DNA of 64,000 nt from contig JAFXPO010000016.1 of assembly GCA_017527825.1 (NCBI GenBank), positions 62,001 through 126,000 of the forward strand, in the 5' to 3' direction. The position numbers were made by a program, and so were the translations under genes. Shown in pieces: positions 43,015-50,244 of the stretch. Below the pieces are notes generated by a model. It did no database searches, had not been told where the DNA came from, and saw nothing but the letters and a program-made list of their open reading frames with translations. Each line of letters opens with the position of its first letter. Positions within the stretch are counted from its first letter, which is position 1. Origin of the DNA: Oscillospiraceae bacterium (GTDB lineage: Bacteria > Bacillota > Clostridia > Oscillospirales > Oscillospiraceae).

Positions 43015-43327
43015 CGCCATAGTGTCTTTTGTTTTGAACCGGTTCTTCCACTGCGAACCTATTCACAAGCATAGCAATGAAGCCGCATGGCAAAAGCATG
43101 GAACTCATGATTACCATAAGCGGGCTAAGCTTTTCCGCTCCGCTAAGCCATTCATAACATCCCATCAAAAAACCAATCGTGACGCAATCGACCCCCAAAT
43201 ATCCGAAAATGATCTTCAGGCGTTTATTGGGCTGCGTATTGAAATACGACTGTCCTCTTTTTCCAATCCGTCGTTTGCTGACGATCGCTCTATTCTTCCC
43301 ATCCACGAACAGGTAGGTTTTTTTCAT
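42830..43327 (-). CDS. Small two-helix membrane protein, cassette 2
   Basis: 165 aa from the second ATG (43327), properly spaced from GAGGAG. N-terminal KKTYLFVDGKNRAIVSKRRI, two membrane helices (about 40-90), then a ~60-residue tail nearly identical to cassette 1 (DPYGLARDTVDVPGKK...). It has its own promoter at 43357-43385. The membrane part is unrelated in detail to cassette 1, as if a variable body had been joined to a constant tail. Confidence 0.65.
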   Translation of the reverse strand: MKKTYLFVDGKNRAIVSKRRIGKRGQSYFNTQPNKRLKIIFGYLGVDCVTIGFLMGCYEWLSGAEKLSPLMVIMSSMLLPCGFIAMLVNRFAVEEPVQNKRHYGAWLDPYGLARDTVDVPGKKTYYIVDSERNAVVDVIRLGKWGEAYIEWRGKQQRRNDKEGGA

Positions 43328-43356
43328 AGCGAACATCTCCTCGTATGAGTGTATTT

Positions 43357-43385
43357 ACTGTATCACATAAGCAATCCTATGTCTA
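43357..43385 (-). promoter_or_regulatory. Promoter of cassette 2
   Basis: On the minus strand TAGACA (43385-43380), 17 bases, TACAGT (43362-43357). Confidence 0.55.
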
Positions 43386-43473
43386 CCATCTGTGTCCATC
43401 ACCTTTCCTGTTATAAAGCATTCTTAAAAGCGCTGCATAGCTTTCTTCGCTAGACTGCACGGGAGTGCTCGAT

Positions 43474-43671
43474 ATGAAAGCAACCGGAATCGTGCGGCGC
43501 ATCGACGACCTCGGCCGCGTCGTGATCCCAAAGGAGATCCGCCGGACCATGCGCATCCGCGAGGGTGACCCGCTGCTGACGATATTGACAGGTTTCTTTT
43601 TATATGCTATTATATTGGTAACCTGTCAGGTTATTCTAAAAAGGAGACATATCCATGCAGGATATAAATGA
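43474..43671 (+). pseudogene. Truncated spoVT copy 3
   Basis: Codons 1-34 of spoVT again fused to CTGACGATATTGACAGGTTT, then diverging from copies 1 and 2 and ending after 65 aa. Homology to copy 1 covers 43470-43596. Its upstream region is not the spoVT leader seen in the other two copies with a start codon. Confidence 0.8.
43585..43628 (+). promoter_or_regulatory. Promoter inside a 9-bp inverted repeat
   Basis: TTGACA (43585-43590), 17 bases, TATTAT (43608-43613). TGACAGGTT (43586-43594) and AACCTGTCA (43620-43628) are perfect inverted repeats enclosing it. Downstream, AAGGAG precedes a nine-codon ORF (MQDINDILM) that ends where the next fragment begins. Confidence 0.55.
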
Positions 43672-43683
43672 CATTCTAATGTG

Positions 43684-43851
43684 AACTCCGGTAAAGCGAA
43701 AGATTTCGTCAAGCTCCTGCCGCTTGCGGCTCGTTCCTATGGAGAAAACGCGCAAAATGCGCGGCAAAATGGCGCCGACTCGAAAGGTGCTGCTCTTTAT
43801 GGGGCAGCAACAGCAATTACCGACGCTTTGAAACGGAGTGGTTCACGGTAA
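43684..43851 (+). pseudogene. C-terminal fragment related to the helical protein
   Basis: 55 codons plus stop. SYGENAQNARQNGADSKGAA and LYGAATAITDALKRSG parallel the SFGDASQEARKAGAS and GGLTAGIEAGTEK segments of 42111-42677. No start codon with a binding site; a GTG at 43681 is in frame. The gap 43852-43921 shows no clear gene. Confidence 0.5.
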
Positions 43852-43921
43852 GGAAAAACATGTTAATTAACACAATTGTCGGCATTTTATTAGGAGATGC
43901 AGCATGGCAAAACAGTTAAAT

Positions 43922-44239
43922 TTAAAAGTTTTTTCCTTTTTTGCCGCCTGCGTCATCACGAGAAATGTAAGTGCAAATGGCAGCGCTGGTACTCATGGCA
44001 ACGCAAAAAACAGCGAATGGGATAGCAACATATCCCATAAAACCATCTGGCACGAAAAAAAACAGAATCCCGCACATCAAGGCAAGGAAGAAACAGACCA
44101 CAGCAACACGAAGCAGCATGAGCGCAAGCCTGCTTTTTACTGTCACCTCGTAGTGCAAAGGTCCTATTTTCACGACGCGCTTCTCCGCTATGACCTCCCC
44201 CGTCTCAGGGTCAACGATCTGGTGTGCCTTTTTGCCCAT
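43922..44239 (-). CDS. Small two-helix membrane protein, cassette 3
   Basis: 105 aa from ATG 44239 (AAGGGG eight bases before); TTG 44257 is an alternative. N-terminal KKAHQIVDPETGEVIAEKRV matches the head motif of cassettes 1 and 2, followed by two membrane helices and a short basic end. It lacks the constant tail, so it may be the ancestral or complete form. Promoter at 44263-44291. Confidence 0.65.
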   Translation of the reverse strand: MGKKAHQIVDPETGEVIAEKRVVKIGPLHYEVTVKSRLALMLLRVAVVCFFLALMCGILFFFVPDGFMGYVAIPFAVFCVAMSTSAAICTYISRDDAGGKKGKNF

Positions 44240-44262
44240 GTCCTCAGCCCCTTCCAACTGCT

Positions 44263-44291
44263 ATCATAACCCATCCCCCGCCGCGCGTCAA
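44263..44291 (-). promoter_or_regulatory. Promoter of cassette 3
   Basis: On the minus strand TTGACG (44291-44286), 17 bases, TATGAT (44268-44263), ending just outside the right spoVT repeat. Confidence 0.55.
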
Positions 44292-44304
44292 CGCAGCAAA
44301 TCAC

Positions 44305-44488
44305 TTTCCAATCCCTTCCTTGGATAAAACCGCGCGATTTTCAAAGACTATCCTTGGAAATCAACCGACAAAGGAGTTTACCCGATATGAAAGCAACCGG
44401 AATCGTGCGGCGCATCGACGACCTCGGCCGCGTCGTGATCCCAAAGGAAATCCGCAGGACCATGCGTATCCGCGAGGGTGACCCGCTG
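44305..44488 (+). repeat. 184-bp direct repeat, right copy (spoVT 5' region)
   Basis: Right-hand partner of 41251-41434; it contains the upstream region and first 34 codons of the intact spoVT. Confidence 0.93.
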
Positions 44489-44929
44489 GAAATCTTCACC
44501 AACAAAGACGGCGAGGTCATCTTCAAGAAGTATTCCCTGCTCGGCGGCGTGGATGAGTTCGCCGCGCAGCTGTGCGAGACGCTCAGCAAAACCACCGGAG
44601 CAACCGTTGCCGTCACCGACCGCGACAGCGTCATTGCCGCGGCGGGCAGCGCGCGGCGCGACCTCATCGGCAAGCACATCTCGCAGCAGCTGGAGCAGAT
44701 CATGGAGGATCGCGGCATCTACCGCGCCGGCGGGGAGGAGCGCAGCGTATTCGTCACCGAGTCCCTGGACCGCTACTGCGCGTCCATCGCCGCGCCCATC
44801 ATCTCCGAGGGCGACGCGCTGGGACTGGTGGTGTTCGTGTCCAGCGAGGGCGATCCCCCGGCGGGCGACACCGAGTATAAGCTGGCGCAGACCATCGCGG
44901 GCTTCCTCGGCCGTCACATGGAGGCATGA
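44387..44929 (+). CDS. spoVT: Stage V sporulation protein T
   Basis: 180 aa, the normal length. An N-terminal AbrB-type swapped-hairpin DNA-binding domain (residues 1-50, GIVRRIDDLGRVVIPKEIRR) precedes a GAF-like domain (about 55-178) ending SEGDPPAGDTEYKLAQTIAG. SpoVT is a forespore regulator of sigma-G genes. Its upstream region is the right copy of the 184-bp repeat, so control sequences remain intact despite the island next to it. A terminator follows at once. Confidence 0.95.
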   Translation: MKATGIVRRIDDLGRVVIPKEIRRTMRIREGDPLEIFTNKDGEVIFKKYSLLGGVDEFAAQLCETLSKTTGATVAVTDRDSVIAAAGSARRDLIGKHISQQLEQIMEDRGIYRAGGEERSVFVTESLDRYCASIAAPIISEGDALGLVVFVSSEGDPPAGDTEYKLAQTIAGFLGRHMEA

Positions 44930-44931
44930 GA

Positions 44932-44959
44932 AAAGCGAGAGGCAGACGCCTCTCGCTTT
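44932..44959. terminator. Bidirectional terminator after spoVT
   Basis: AAAGCGAGAGGC / GCCTCTCGCTTT, 12 bp, AGAC loop, between convergent genes. Confidence 0.88.
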
Positions 44960-44961
44960 GT

Positions 44962-45936
44962 TTACCGTCTTCCGCCGAAGCCGCCGCCACGACCGCCGCC
45001 GAAACCGCCGCCACGGCTGCCGCCAAAGCCTCCGCCGCGGCTCACGCCGCCGCCGAAGCCGCCGCTGCGACCGCTGCCGAAGCCGCCGCCGCGCCCGCCG
45101 CCGAAGCTCCCGACGCGCGGAGACGACGAGGGGCGGCTGAACCCGCCGCCGGAGGGTCGCGTGCCGCCGAAGCCGCCGGTGGGCGGACGATGATCGGGCG
45201 GGCGCGGCGGTGTCACCGGGCGTGGCCGGTACATGTTGCGTCCCCAGAACACGGGGTAGTACCGCACCGTGGGGATGCCCATGCCGGGCGCCATGTAGCG
45301 CCGGCGATAGCGGTTGTAGCGCATGCGGTCGAGGATGATCCAGAGCACCAGCACGACCAGCAGCACCAGCACAAATGCCGCAAGGCTGCCGCTGTCCCGC
45401 GAACGCTCGGCGCGCTCGCTGAACAGGACATGCAGGTGGTTCATCAGCGCCATGACCGCGCTGTCATAGTCGCCGTTCTGCACGTCGCTGTACATCAGGC
45501 TGTCCACATAGCTGTAGGACTCCGCGTCCAGCAGATCGTAAAACGTCCCGCTGGCGATCAGGCGGTAATCCTTTGTGCCGGTCACGATCAGCAGAATGCC
45601 GTCGTCCTCGCCCAGCTCCAGATCATACGCCCAGTTGTACGCCTCCTCCTCCGCGTCGTCCGCGGAGCGGACGGTCACGACGGCGAGGATGCTGTGCGCC
45701 ATCTGGTCCCAGTTGGCGTCGTAGAGCGCGACGGCGCTCTCGGTTCCGGCGGACAGCGCGTTCGCGTTATCGATGATAAACGGCGTCAGATACGACGTGT
45801 CCAGCGACTGATCCAGTTCTTTCGCGCCGTTGAGAATCTCAATGGCGGGCTTGGTGTGCTGCCCCCACGCGATCGCTGCCGCGATGCACAGCAGCATCAC
45901 GACAACGGCAACGCCGCGTTTTTGAAATAATTTCAT
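44962..45936 (-). CDS. TPM-domain membrane protein with Gly-rich tail
   Basis: 324 aa. An N-terminal membrane anchor (VAVVVMLLCIAAAIAWG), a TPM (DUF477) domain (about 45-170, FIIDNANALSAGTE...ILAVVTVRS...DDGILLIVTGTKDYRLIASG), a second membrane helix near 187-205, then a basic linker and a tail of GGGFGG/RGGG repeats (about 250-324). TPM proteins are linked to photosystem repair in plants and to envelope or stress roles in bacteria. Located beside telA-xpaC, possibly in one transcript (30-bp gap). Confidence 0.85.
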   Translation of the reverse strand: MKLFQKRGVAVVVMLLCIAAAIAWGQHTKPAIEILNGAKELDQSLDTSYLTPFIIDNANALSAGTESAVALYDANWDQMAHSILAVVTVRSADDAEEEAYNWAYDLELGEDDGILLIVTGTKDYRLIASGTFYDLLDAESYSYVDSLMYSDVQNGDYDSAVMALMNHLHVLFSERAERSRDSGSLAAFVLVLLVVLVLWIILDRMRYNRYRRRYMAPGMGIPTVRYYPVFWGRNMYRPRPVTPPRPPDHRPPTGGFGGTRPSGGGFSRPSSSPRVGSFGGGRGGGFGSGRSGGFGGGVSRGGGFGGSRGGGFGGGRGGGFGGRR

Positions 45937-45966
45937 GGTGAACTCCTTTCAAGGAGCGGTTTTGTT

Positions 45967-47136
45967 TCAGCTGCGCAGCTCCATGAGCTTCTGCTTCAGC
46001 TCGCCCTCGATGCGGCCCAGCTCGACCTCGGCGGCTTTGCGCTTCGCCGCGCCCTCGCGCTGGATGTTGATGACCTCGTCGAGCGTGGTGATGAGCTGCT
46101 CGTTGGTATGCTGAAGCGTTTCGATGTCGATGATGCTGCGCTCCGCCTCCTTCGCGGTGGCGATGGTGCCCATCTTGAGCATCTCGGCGTTTTTCTTCAG
46201 GAGGTCGTTGGTCGCCTCGGTGACGGCGTTCTGCGCGGCGGTCGCCTGTCTGGAATGCTCCATGCCCAGCGCGAGCACCATCTGGCTCTTCCACAGCGGG
46301 ATGGTATTCACGAGCGACGACTGGATCTTCTCCACCATCAGCGTGTCGTTGTTTTGCAGCAGGCGCGTCTGCGGACCCATCTGCAAGGATACCATGCGGG
46401 TCAGCTCAAGGTCGTGGATTTTCTTTTCAAAGCGGTTGCACAGCTGCGCCATGTCGTTGTACGCCTGCGCGTCCTCGGCAAGGCCGGTGGACTCCGCCTT
46501 CTTGCGCAGCTCCTCCAGCTCGCCGGCGCGAATCTCCTCCAGACGCTTCTTGCCGGCGATGATGTACATGGTGAGCTCCTTGTAGTACTTGAGGTTCAGC
46601 TCATACATCTGGTCAAACATCGCGATGTCCTTGAGCAGCGTGACCTGATGGTTTTCCAGCTCTCTGGTGATGCGCTCCACGCTGGATTCCGCCTTGCTGT
46701 ACTGCTCCTTCATCAGCGCGAGCTTATCCTTCTGCTTCTGGAAGATACCGGCGATACCCTTCTTCTCCTCCTTGCCGAAACCCTTGACCTCCAGCACCAG
46801 CTTGGAAAGCGTGTCGCCCACCTCGCCGAGGTCCTTGTTGCGGACGCTGGCGAGGGCGTTTTCGGAGAACGACGCGACACTCTTCTGCGCCGCCGCGCCG
46901 TAATTGAGCACGAGGTTGGAGTCGGTAATATCGATCTTCTTTGAGAAGTCCTCCACCGCCTTCTTTTCCTCGTCGGTAAGCAGCTCCTCGTCCAGCTTCA
47001 CCGGCTGGGCTTCTTCTTTCACCGGCTCGGCGGCGGGGGTCGCGGGGGTGGGGACGCCGTCCAGCGTCAGCTCCGGCATCGCCGCGGCGGTGGCGGTGGG
47101 CTCCAGCGTCAGCTCAGGAATGTTGTTGTCAGCCAT
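45967..47136 (-). CDS. telA: Toxic anion resistance protein TelA
   Basis: 389 aa. After a low-complexity PTATAAAMPELTL-type N-terminus, the TelA/KlaA domain (PF05816) fills residues 60-380, mostly long helices (KGFGKEEKKGIAGIFQKQKDK, VTLLKDIAMFDQMYELNLKYY, GPQTRLLQNNDTLMVEKIQ). TelA proteins are cytoplasmic helical proteins first linked to tellurite resistance; the physiological role is unclear. It is paired with xpaC, as in Bacillus yceG/yceH-type and xpaC-telA loci. Confidence 0.92.
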   Translation of the reverse strand: MADNNIPELTLEPTATAAAMPELTLDGVPTPATPAAEPVKEEAQPVKLDEELLTDEEKKAVEDFSKKIDITDSNLVLNYGAAAQKSVASFSENALASVRNKDLGEVGDTLSKLVLEVKGFGKEEKKGIAGIFQKQKDKLALMKEQYSKAESSVERITRELENHQVTLLKDIAMFDQMYELNLKYYKELTMYIIAGKKRLEEIRAGELEELRKKAESTGLAEDAQAYNDMAQLCNRFEKKIHDLELTRMVSLQMGPQTRLLQNNDTLMVEKIQSSLVNTIPLWKSQMVLALGMEHSRQATAAQNAVTEATNDLLKKNAEMLKMGTIATAKEAERSIIDIETLQHTNEQLITTLDEVINIQREGAAKRKAAEVELGRIEGELKQKLMELRS

Positions 47137-47162
47137 GATCGTATCCTCCTATGTTCAATCTG

Positions 47163-47885
47163 TTAAAGCTCCAGCTTGATGTCTCCCATGCCCGCGACAG
47201 CGCTGCCGGCGTCGTCCACGCGGTCGTTGACCGTCTCGTGCAGCTCGTCGGTGACCAGGCCCTCGCGCTGCATCAGGTTTTCCAGCACCGTGATGTCGGA
47301 GGAAATGTCCATCGCCTCCGCGCCGAAGAGCGCGTCGAGCTGCTTTTCAAACGCCTGCACAATGGTACCCATCATGCTCTCGATGCGCTGCATGGTGCCG
47401 TCAATGTTTTCACCGCTGACGCCCTGGGCGCCCATGCGGTCGTAGGCGTTCAAAATCTTCAGCGTCGTGGGCAGATAATAGTTCAGAAAGCGGCTGATCT
47501 GGGGCAGGCGGGACGGGTCCGCCTTGACCTGCGCGAAAATCTTGCCGCAGACATCCTCCAGCCGGTCGATATCCGCGCTGATCTTCGGGTCGCGGATGGA
47601 GGCGTTGAGGCGCTTCATCTCCGCGATGGCGAGGTTGCCGTCCTTGATCATTTTGTCCAGCGCCTCGTTGCCGGTGGGCTTTTCCTCCTTCGGCTTCTCG
47701 GCGACCTGCTCCTCCACATCGGGACAGATGACCCGCATGACGTTGAACACGACGAGAGAAACCACCGTGAGCATGACGAAGTGGCTTGTCTTGTAGAGCG
47801 GGAACCACGGCAGAAACGCGTACAGCAGCCACGTCCCGCCGACGGCGTAATAAGGGATCACGGATTTACGTTTGACGGTCGCCAC
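47163..47885 (-). CDS. xpaC: XpaC-like protein
   Basis: 240 aa from GTG 47885 after AGGAGGTGAGCGCC; the longer frame through the promoter is rejected. Two N-terminal membrane helices (about 11-50) are followed by a helical cytoplasmic domain with NLAIAEMKRLNASIRDPKISADIDRLE, typical of the XpaC (5-bromo-4-chloroindolyl phosphate hydrolysis) family. It usually accompanies TelA. First gene of the operon, promoter at 47916-47944. Confidence 0.88.
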   Translation of the reverse strand: MATVKRKSVIPYYAVGGTWLLYAFLPWFPLYKTSHFVMLTVVSLVVFNVMRVICPDVEEQVAEKPKEEKPTGNEALDKMIKDGNLAIAEMKRLNASIRDPKISADIDRLEDVCGKIFAQVKADPSRLPQISRFLNYYLPTTLKILNAYDRMGAQGVSGENIDGTMQRIESMMGTIVQAFEKQLDALFGAEAMDISSDITVLENLMQREGLVTDELHETVNDRVDDAGSAVAGMGDIKLEL

Positions 47886-47915
47886 GGCGCTCACCTCCTG
47901 TTGATAAGTAAGGAT

Positions 47916-47944
47916 ATTATATCCCGTTCGCGTATCGCGGTCAA
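47916..47944 (-). promoter_or_regulatory. Promoter of xpaC-telA
   Basis: On the minus strand TTGACC (47944-47939), 17 bases, TATAAT (47921-47916). Confidence 0.75.
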
Positions 47945-47948
47945 GGAG

Positions 47949-47975
47949 AAAAACGCCCCGCGTCAGGCGGGGCGT
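47949..47975 (-). terminator. Terminator after the DUF6512 gene
   Basis: ACGCCCCGC / GCGGGGCGT, 9 bp, GTCAG loop, with a T5 tract on the minus strand. Confidence 0.8.
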
Positions 47976-48520
47976 CACGGCATCGGGATGCCGTATTGAA
48001 ATGTGCCGGGGTCGCGGAACAGCGGGAGCTGCGGCGGGCGGTAGGTGAACCACACGAAGGCAAACACAACCGACCAAAGCAGCGCGAAGCCCGCAATCTG
48101 CCACACCACGCCGCGCAGGGCAAAGGCGCTGAGCAGACGGTAGCTGAGCAGAAACATCGCCGCGTCCGCGATGAAGAAAAAGACGATGTTCAGCCAGCTC
48201 GGCGGCGCGCCGAACATCCCCGCCGCGGTGTAGTGCAGCAGCGGAATGAGCAGCATGCCGGTCACGCCCGCCGCCGCCTTGACCGCGAAAAAGTTGCGGT
48301 GCGGCTCGGCGAACACCGGATATTCCACGACGGTGAACACAAAATACGGGAGATAGAGCAGCTTGACATGCTCCCATGTGGAGTCGTTGACCCCCGCGAA
48401 CGCCGCCACGAAGCGGTTGCCGCCCGACCAGTCGTAGACGTAGTGCAGCAGCACGCCCAAAGCGCCGACGGCAAAAAAGCCCAAAATCTCCCAGTCGCGC
48501 AGATGTTTCCGTACTGTCAT
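47975..48520 (-). CDS. DUF6512 family membrane protein
   Basis: 181 aa with five or six membrane segments. The N-terminal LRDWEILGFFAVGALGVLLH, followed by VNDSTWEHVKLLYLP, fits the DUF6512 family of small clostridial membrane proteins, whose function is unknown. Monocistronic. Confidence 0.75.
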   Translation of the reverse strand: MTVRKHLRDWEILGFFAVGALGVLLHYVYDWSGGNRFVAAFAGVNDSTWEHVKLLYLPYFVFTVVEYPVFAEPHRNFFAVKAAAGVTGMLLIPLLHYTAAGMFGAPPSWLNIVFFFIADAAMFLLSYRLLSAFALRGVVWQIAGFALLWSVVFAFVWFTYRPPQLPLFRDPGTFQYGIPMP

Positions 48521-48583
48521 GTCGCCGCTCCTTTTCCGTTGTTGTCGGATAGTTTATGCGGCGGCGGGTCCGCTTATACGGAT

Positions 48584-49189
48584 TTACGGAAGATAGCGCG
48601 GCACCACCACGCCCGACGGCGCGTCCGCCGTCAGGGTGAAGCGGTTGGTGCTCAGGCGGTGAACCTGTGGATACTGCTCCAAAAACGTCTCCACGGTACC
48701 CACCGGACGCAGTCCGAATTCCCCGTGGCGGTAGTGCATGGGTACCACGACGCGGGGGTGCGCCGCGTCGGCGACGCGCTTCGCCGTGGCGGCGTCGATG
48801 GTGTAATAGCCGCCCACGGGGATCAGCAACGCGTCCGCGCCCGAGATGGCGGCAAGCTGCTCCTCCGTCGGGTAATGCCCCAGATCGCCGCAGTGGACGA
48901 CGGTCATCCCCTCGGCGCGCAGAATGTGCATGAGATTGTTCCCGCGCAGCGCGCCGCCCTGCTCATCATGGAAGGTGGCGACGGTCTCCACCGTGAACGG
49001 GCTTTTCCCGACGGCGGTCAGCTCCACGCCCGCGACGTTGTTGTGGTCGGCGTGACCGTGGGAGCAATAGACCTCGTTTGCGTAGGTGTGCAGGGGCGGA
49101 TAGGTGTCCATCGTGTAGGGGTCGAGCACGACGCGGCAACCGTCACTCTCCAGCGCGAAGCAGGCGTGTCCCAGCCAAATGATCTCCAT
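48584..49189 (-). CDS. MBL-fold metal-dependent hydrolase (UlaG/UPF0173-like)
   Basis: 201 aa. The metallo-beta-lactamase motif is SHGHADHNN; GHACFALES at the start, HCGDLGHYP and VVPMHYRHGEFG supply further metal ligands. The short form is typical of UPF0173/L-ascorbate lactonase-like hydrolases. The substrate is unknown. It follows the DUF4349 lipoprotein gene by 15 bases. Confidence 0.88.
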   Translation of the reverse strand: MEIIWLGHACFALESDGCRVVLDPYTMDTYPPLHTYANEVYCSHGHADHNNVAGVELTAVGKSPFTVETVATFHDEQGGALRGNNLMHILRAEGMTVVHCGDLGHYPTEEQLAAISGADALLIPVGGYYTIDAATAKRVADAAHPRVVVPMHYRHGEFGLRPVGTVETFLEQYPQVHRLSTNRFTLTADAPSGVVVPRYLP

Positions 49190-49204
49190 GAGCGTTCCTC
49201 CGTT

Positions 49205-50170
49205 TTATTCCTGTTTTTCCTCCGTCGTCTCCGCCGGAGCGTTTTTCTTTTTACGGGCAAACAGCTTCCCCTTCTTGCGGAGGATCAGCTTCACGATCAG
49301 CACCGCCGCAGCGGCAATGACGAGCAGCGTCAGCCAGCTGTACGCCAGCATCTCCGCGGCGTCCTCCAGGAAGTCGCCGAAGTCGCGCAGACCGTCGCGG
49401 AAGGCGCGACCGATGCGCTGACCGAAGGTGAGCGGGGCGCTGTCCTGCTCCGAGACCTTGTAGACCTCCTGCAAGGTGACGTAGATTGTGGAATAGTCGA
49501 TCAGCGCGTCGTAGTGGCGCAGCTCGCCGGAGAGGGATTCGATCTGGTACTCGGTGTCGGAAATCGCGCTCTCCAGCGTGATGATGTCCTCCATCACCTC
49601 GGCGCGGCTCAAAAGCTCCTGCAAGCGGTCGAGCTTGATCTTTGCGGTTTCGAGGCGGGACTCCATGTCGTAATAGCGCTCGCTGACGTTCTCCGCGCTC
49701 TGGGTCTGGTAGCGCACGCGGCACAGCTCGCCGATCTGGTGCAGGAACGTGTCAAACTGCGCCGCCGGCACGCGGACGGTGTAGCTGGCGCTGCGGTAGC
49801 CGGAGGAATAGTTGTTGCTGCTCTGCTCCTCAAAGTAACCGCCCAGCTGGTTGGTCAGCGTCACAATGTCGCTCTGCGCCTTTTCGTACTCGGTGGTCTC
49901 CAGCTCCAGATTGGCGCGGTAGATCATCTTGACGCTCTCAGGCACGTTCGCGCGAGTGCTGTTCACCGTGTCTCCGTTCTTCGACGCCGTCTCCATCGGC
50001 ATCTCGGCGTCCCAGTAGTAGGCGTCCTCCTCGGCCGCGGCCACGCTGTCGGCGGTGCCGTAGTACGCCGTGCCGCCGCTGGCGGAATTCCCCGGCGCGG
50101 CGCCGCCGCAGGCGCTCAGGCTGAGCGTCAGCACAAGGGTCAGCAGGATCGCAATGTTTCTTCTTTTCAT
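49205..50170 (-). CDS. DUF4349 lipoprotein
   Basis: 321 aa from ATG 50170. Lipobox LSAC (Cys21). The DUF4349 domain (about residues 75-260) includes MIYRANLELETTEYEKAQ, YTVRVPAAQFDTFLHQIGEL and a coiled coil (SRLETAKIKLDRLQELLSRA). A C-terminal membrane helix (SWLTLLVIAAAAVLIVKLIL) and a basic end follow. It probably spans the outer face of the membrane; role unknown. Confidence 0.87.
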   Translation of the reverse strand: MKRRNIAILLTLVLTLSLSACGGAAPGNSASGGTAYYGTADSVAAAEEDAYYWDAEMPMETASKNGDTVNSTRANVPESVKMIYRANLELETTEYEKAQSDIVTLTNQLGGYFEEQSSNNYSSGYRSASYTVRVPAAQFDTFLHQIGELCRVRYQTQSAENVSERYYDMESRLETAKIKLDRLQELLSRAEVMEDIITLESAISDTEYQIESLSGELRHYDALIDYSTIYVTLQEVYKVSEQDSAPLTFGQRIGRAFRDGLRDFGDFLEDAAEMLAYSWLTLLVIAAAAVLIVKLILRKKGKLFARKKKNAPAETTEEKQE

Positions 50171-50244
50171 CTCATCCACCTCAAATCTCATATTTTGGGG
50201 CTTGCTGATCGGTTAGACGCCGCCAGAACGAAAAGGTTCCCTCG

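Larger units (their letters stand above)
41435..44304. mobile_element. Genomic island bounded by spoVT 5' repeats
   Basis: 2.87 kb of AT-richer DNA than its surroundings. It holds three antisense small membrane-protein genes, two more broken spoVT copies and fragments of a large helical protein. It carries no transposase, integrase or recombinase, so it is probably maintained or rearranged by homologous recombination between the repeats. Confidence 0.7.

Noticed and set aside
43904-44269. Plus-strand ORF with an AGGAG site beginning MAKQLNLKVF
   Set aside because: After the first codons it is antisense to the cassette 3 membrane-protein gene, which has a family match and its own promoter; at best the start is a relic.
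41251-44488. A skin-like element excised from spoVT by a recombinase during sporulation
   Set aside because: spoVT is already intact at the right end and no serine or tyrosine recombinase gene lies in the island.
44962-45230. Tandem GGN repeats as a DNA repeat array or CRISPR-like structure
   Set aside because: They encode the Gly/Arg-rich tail of the TPM protein; spacing and units are irregular and in frame.
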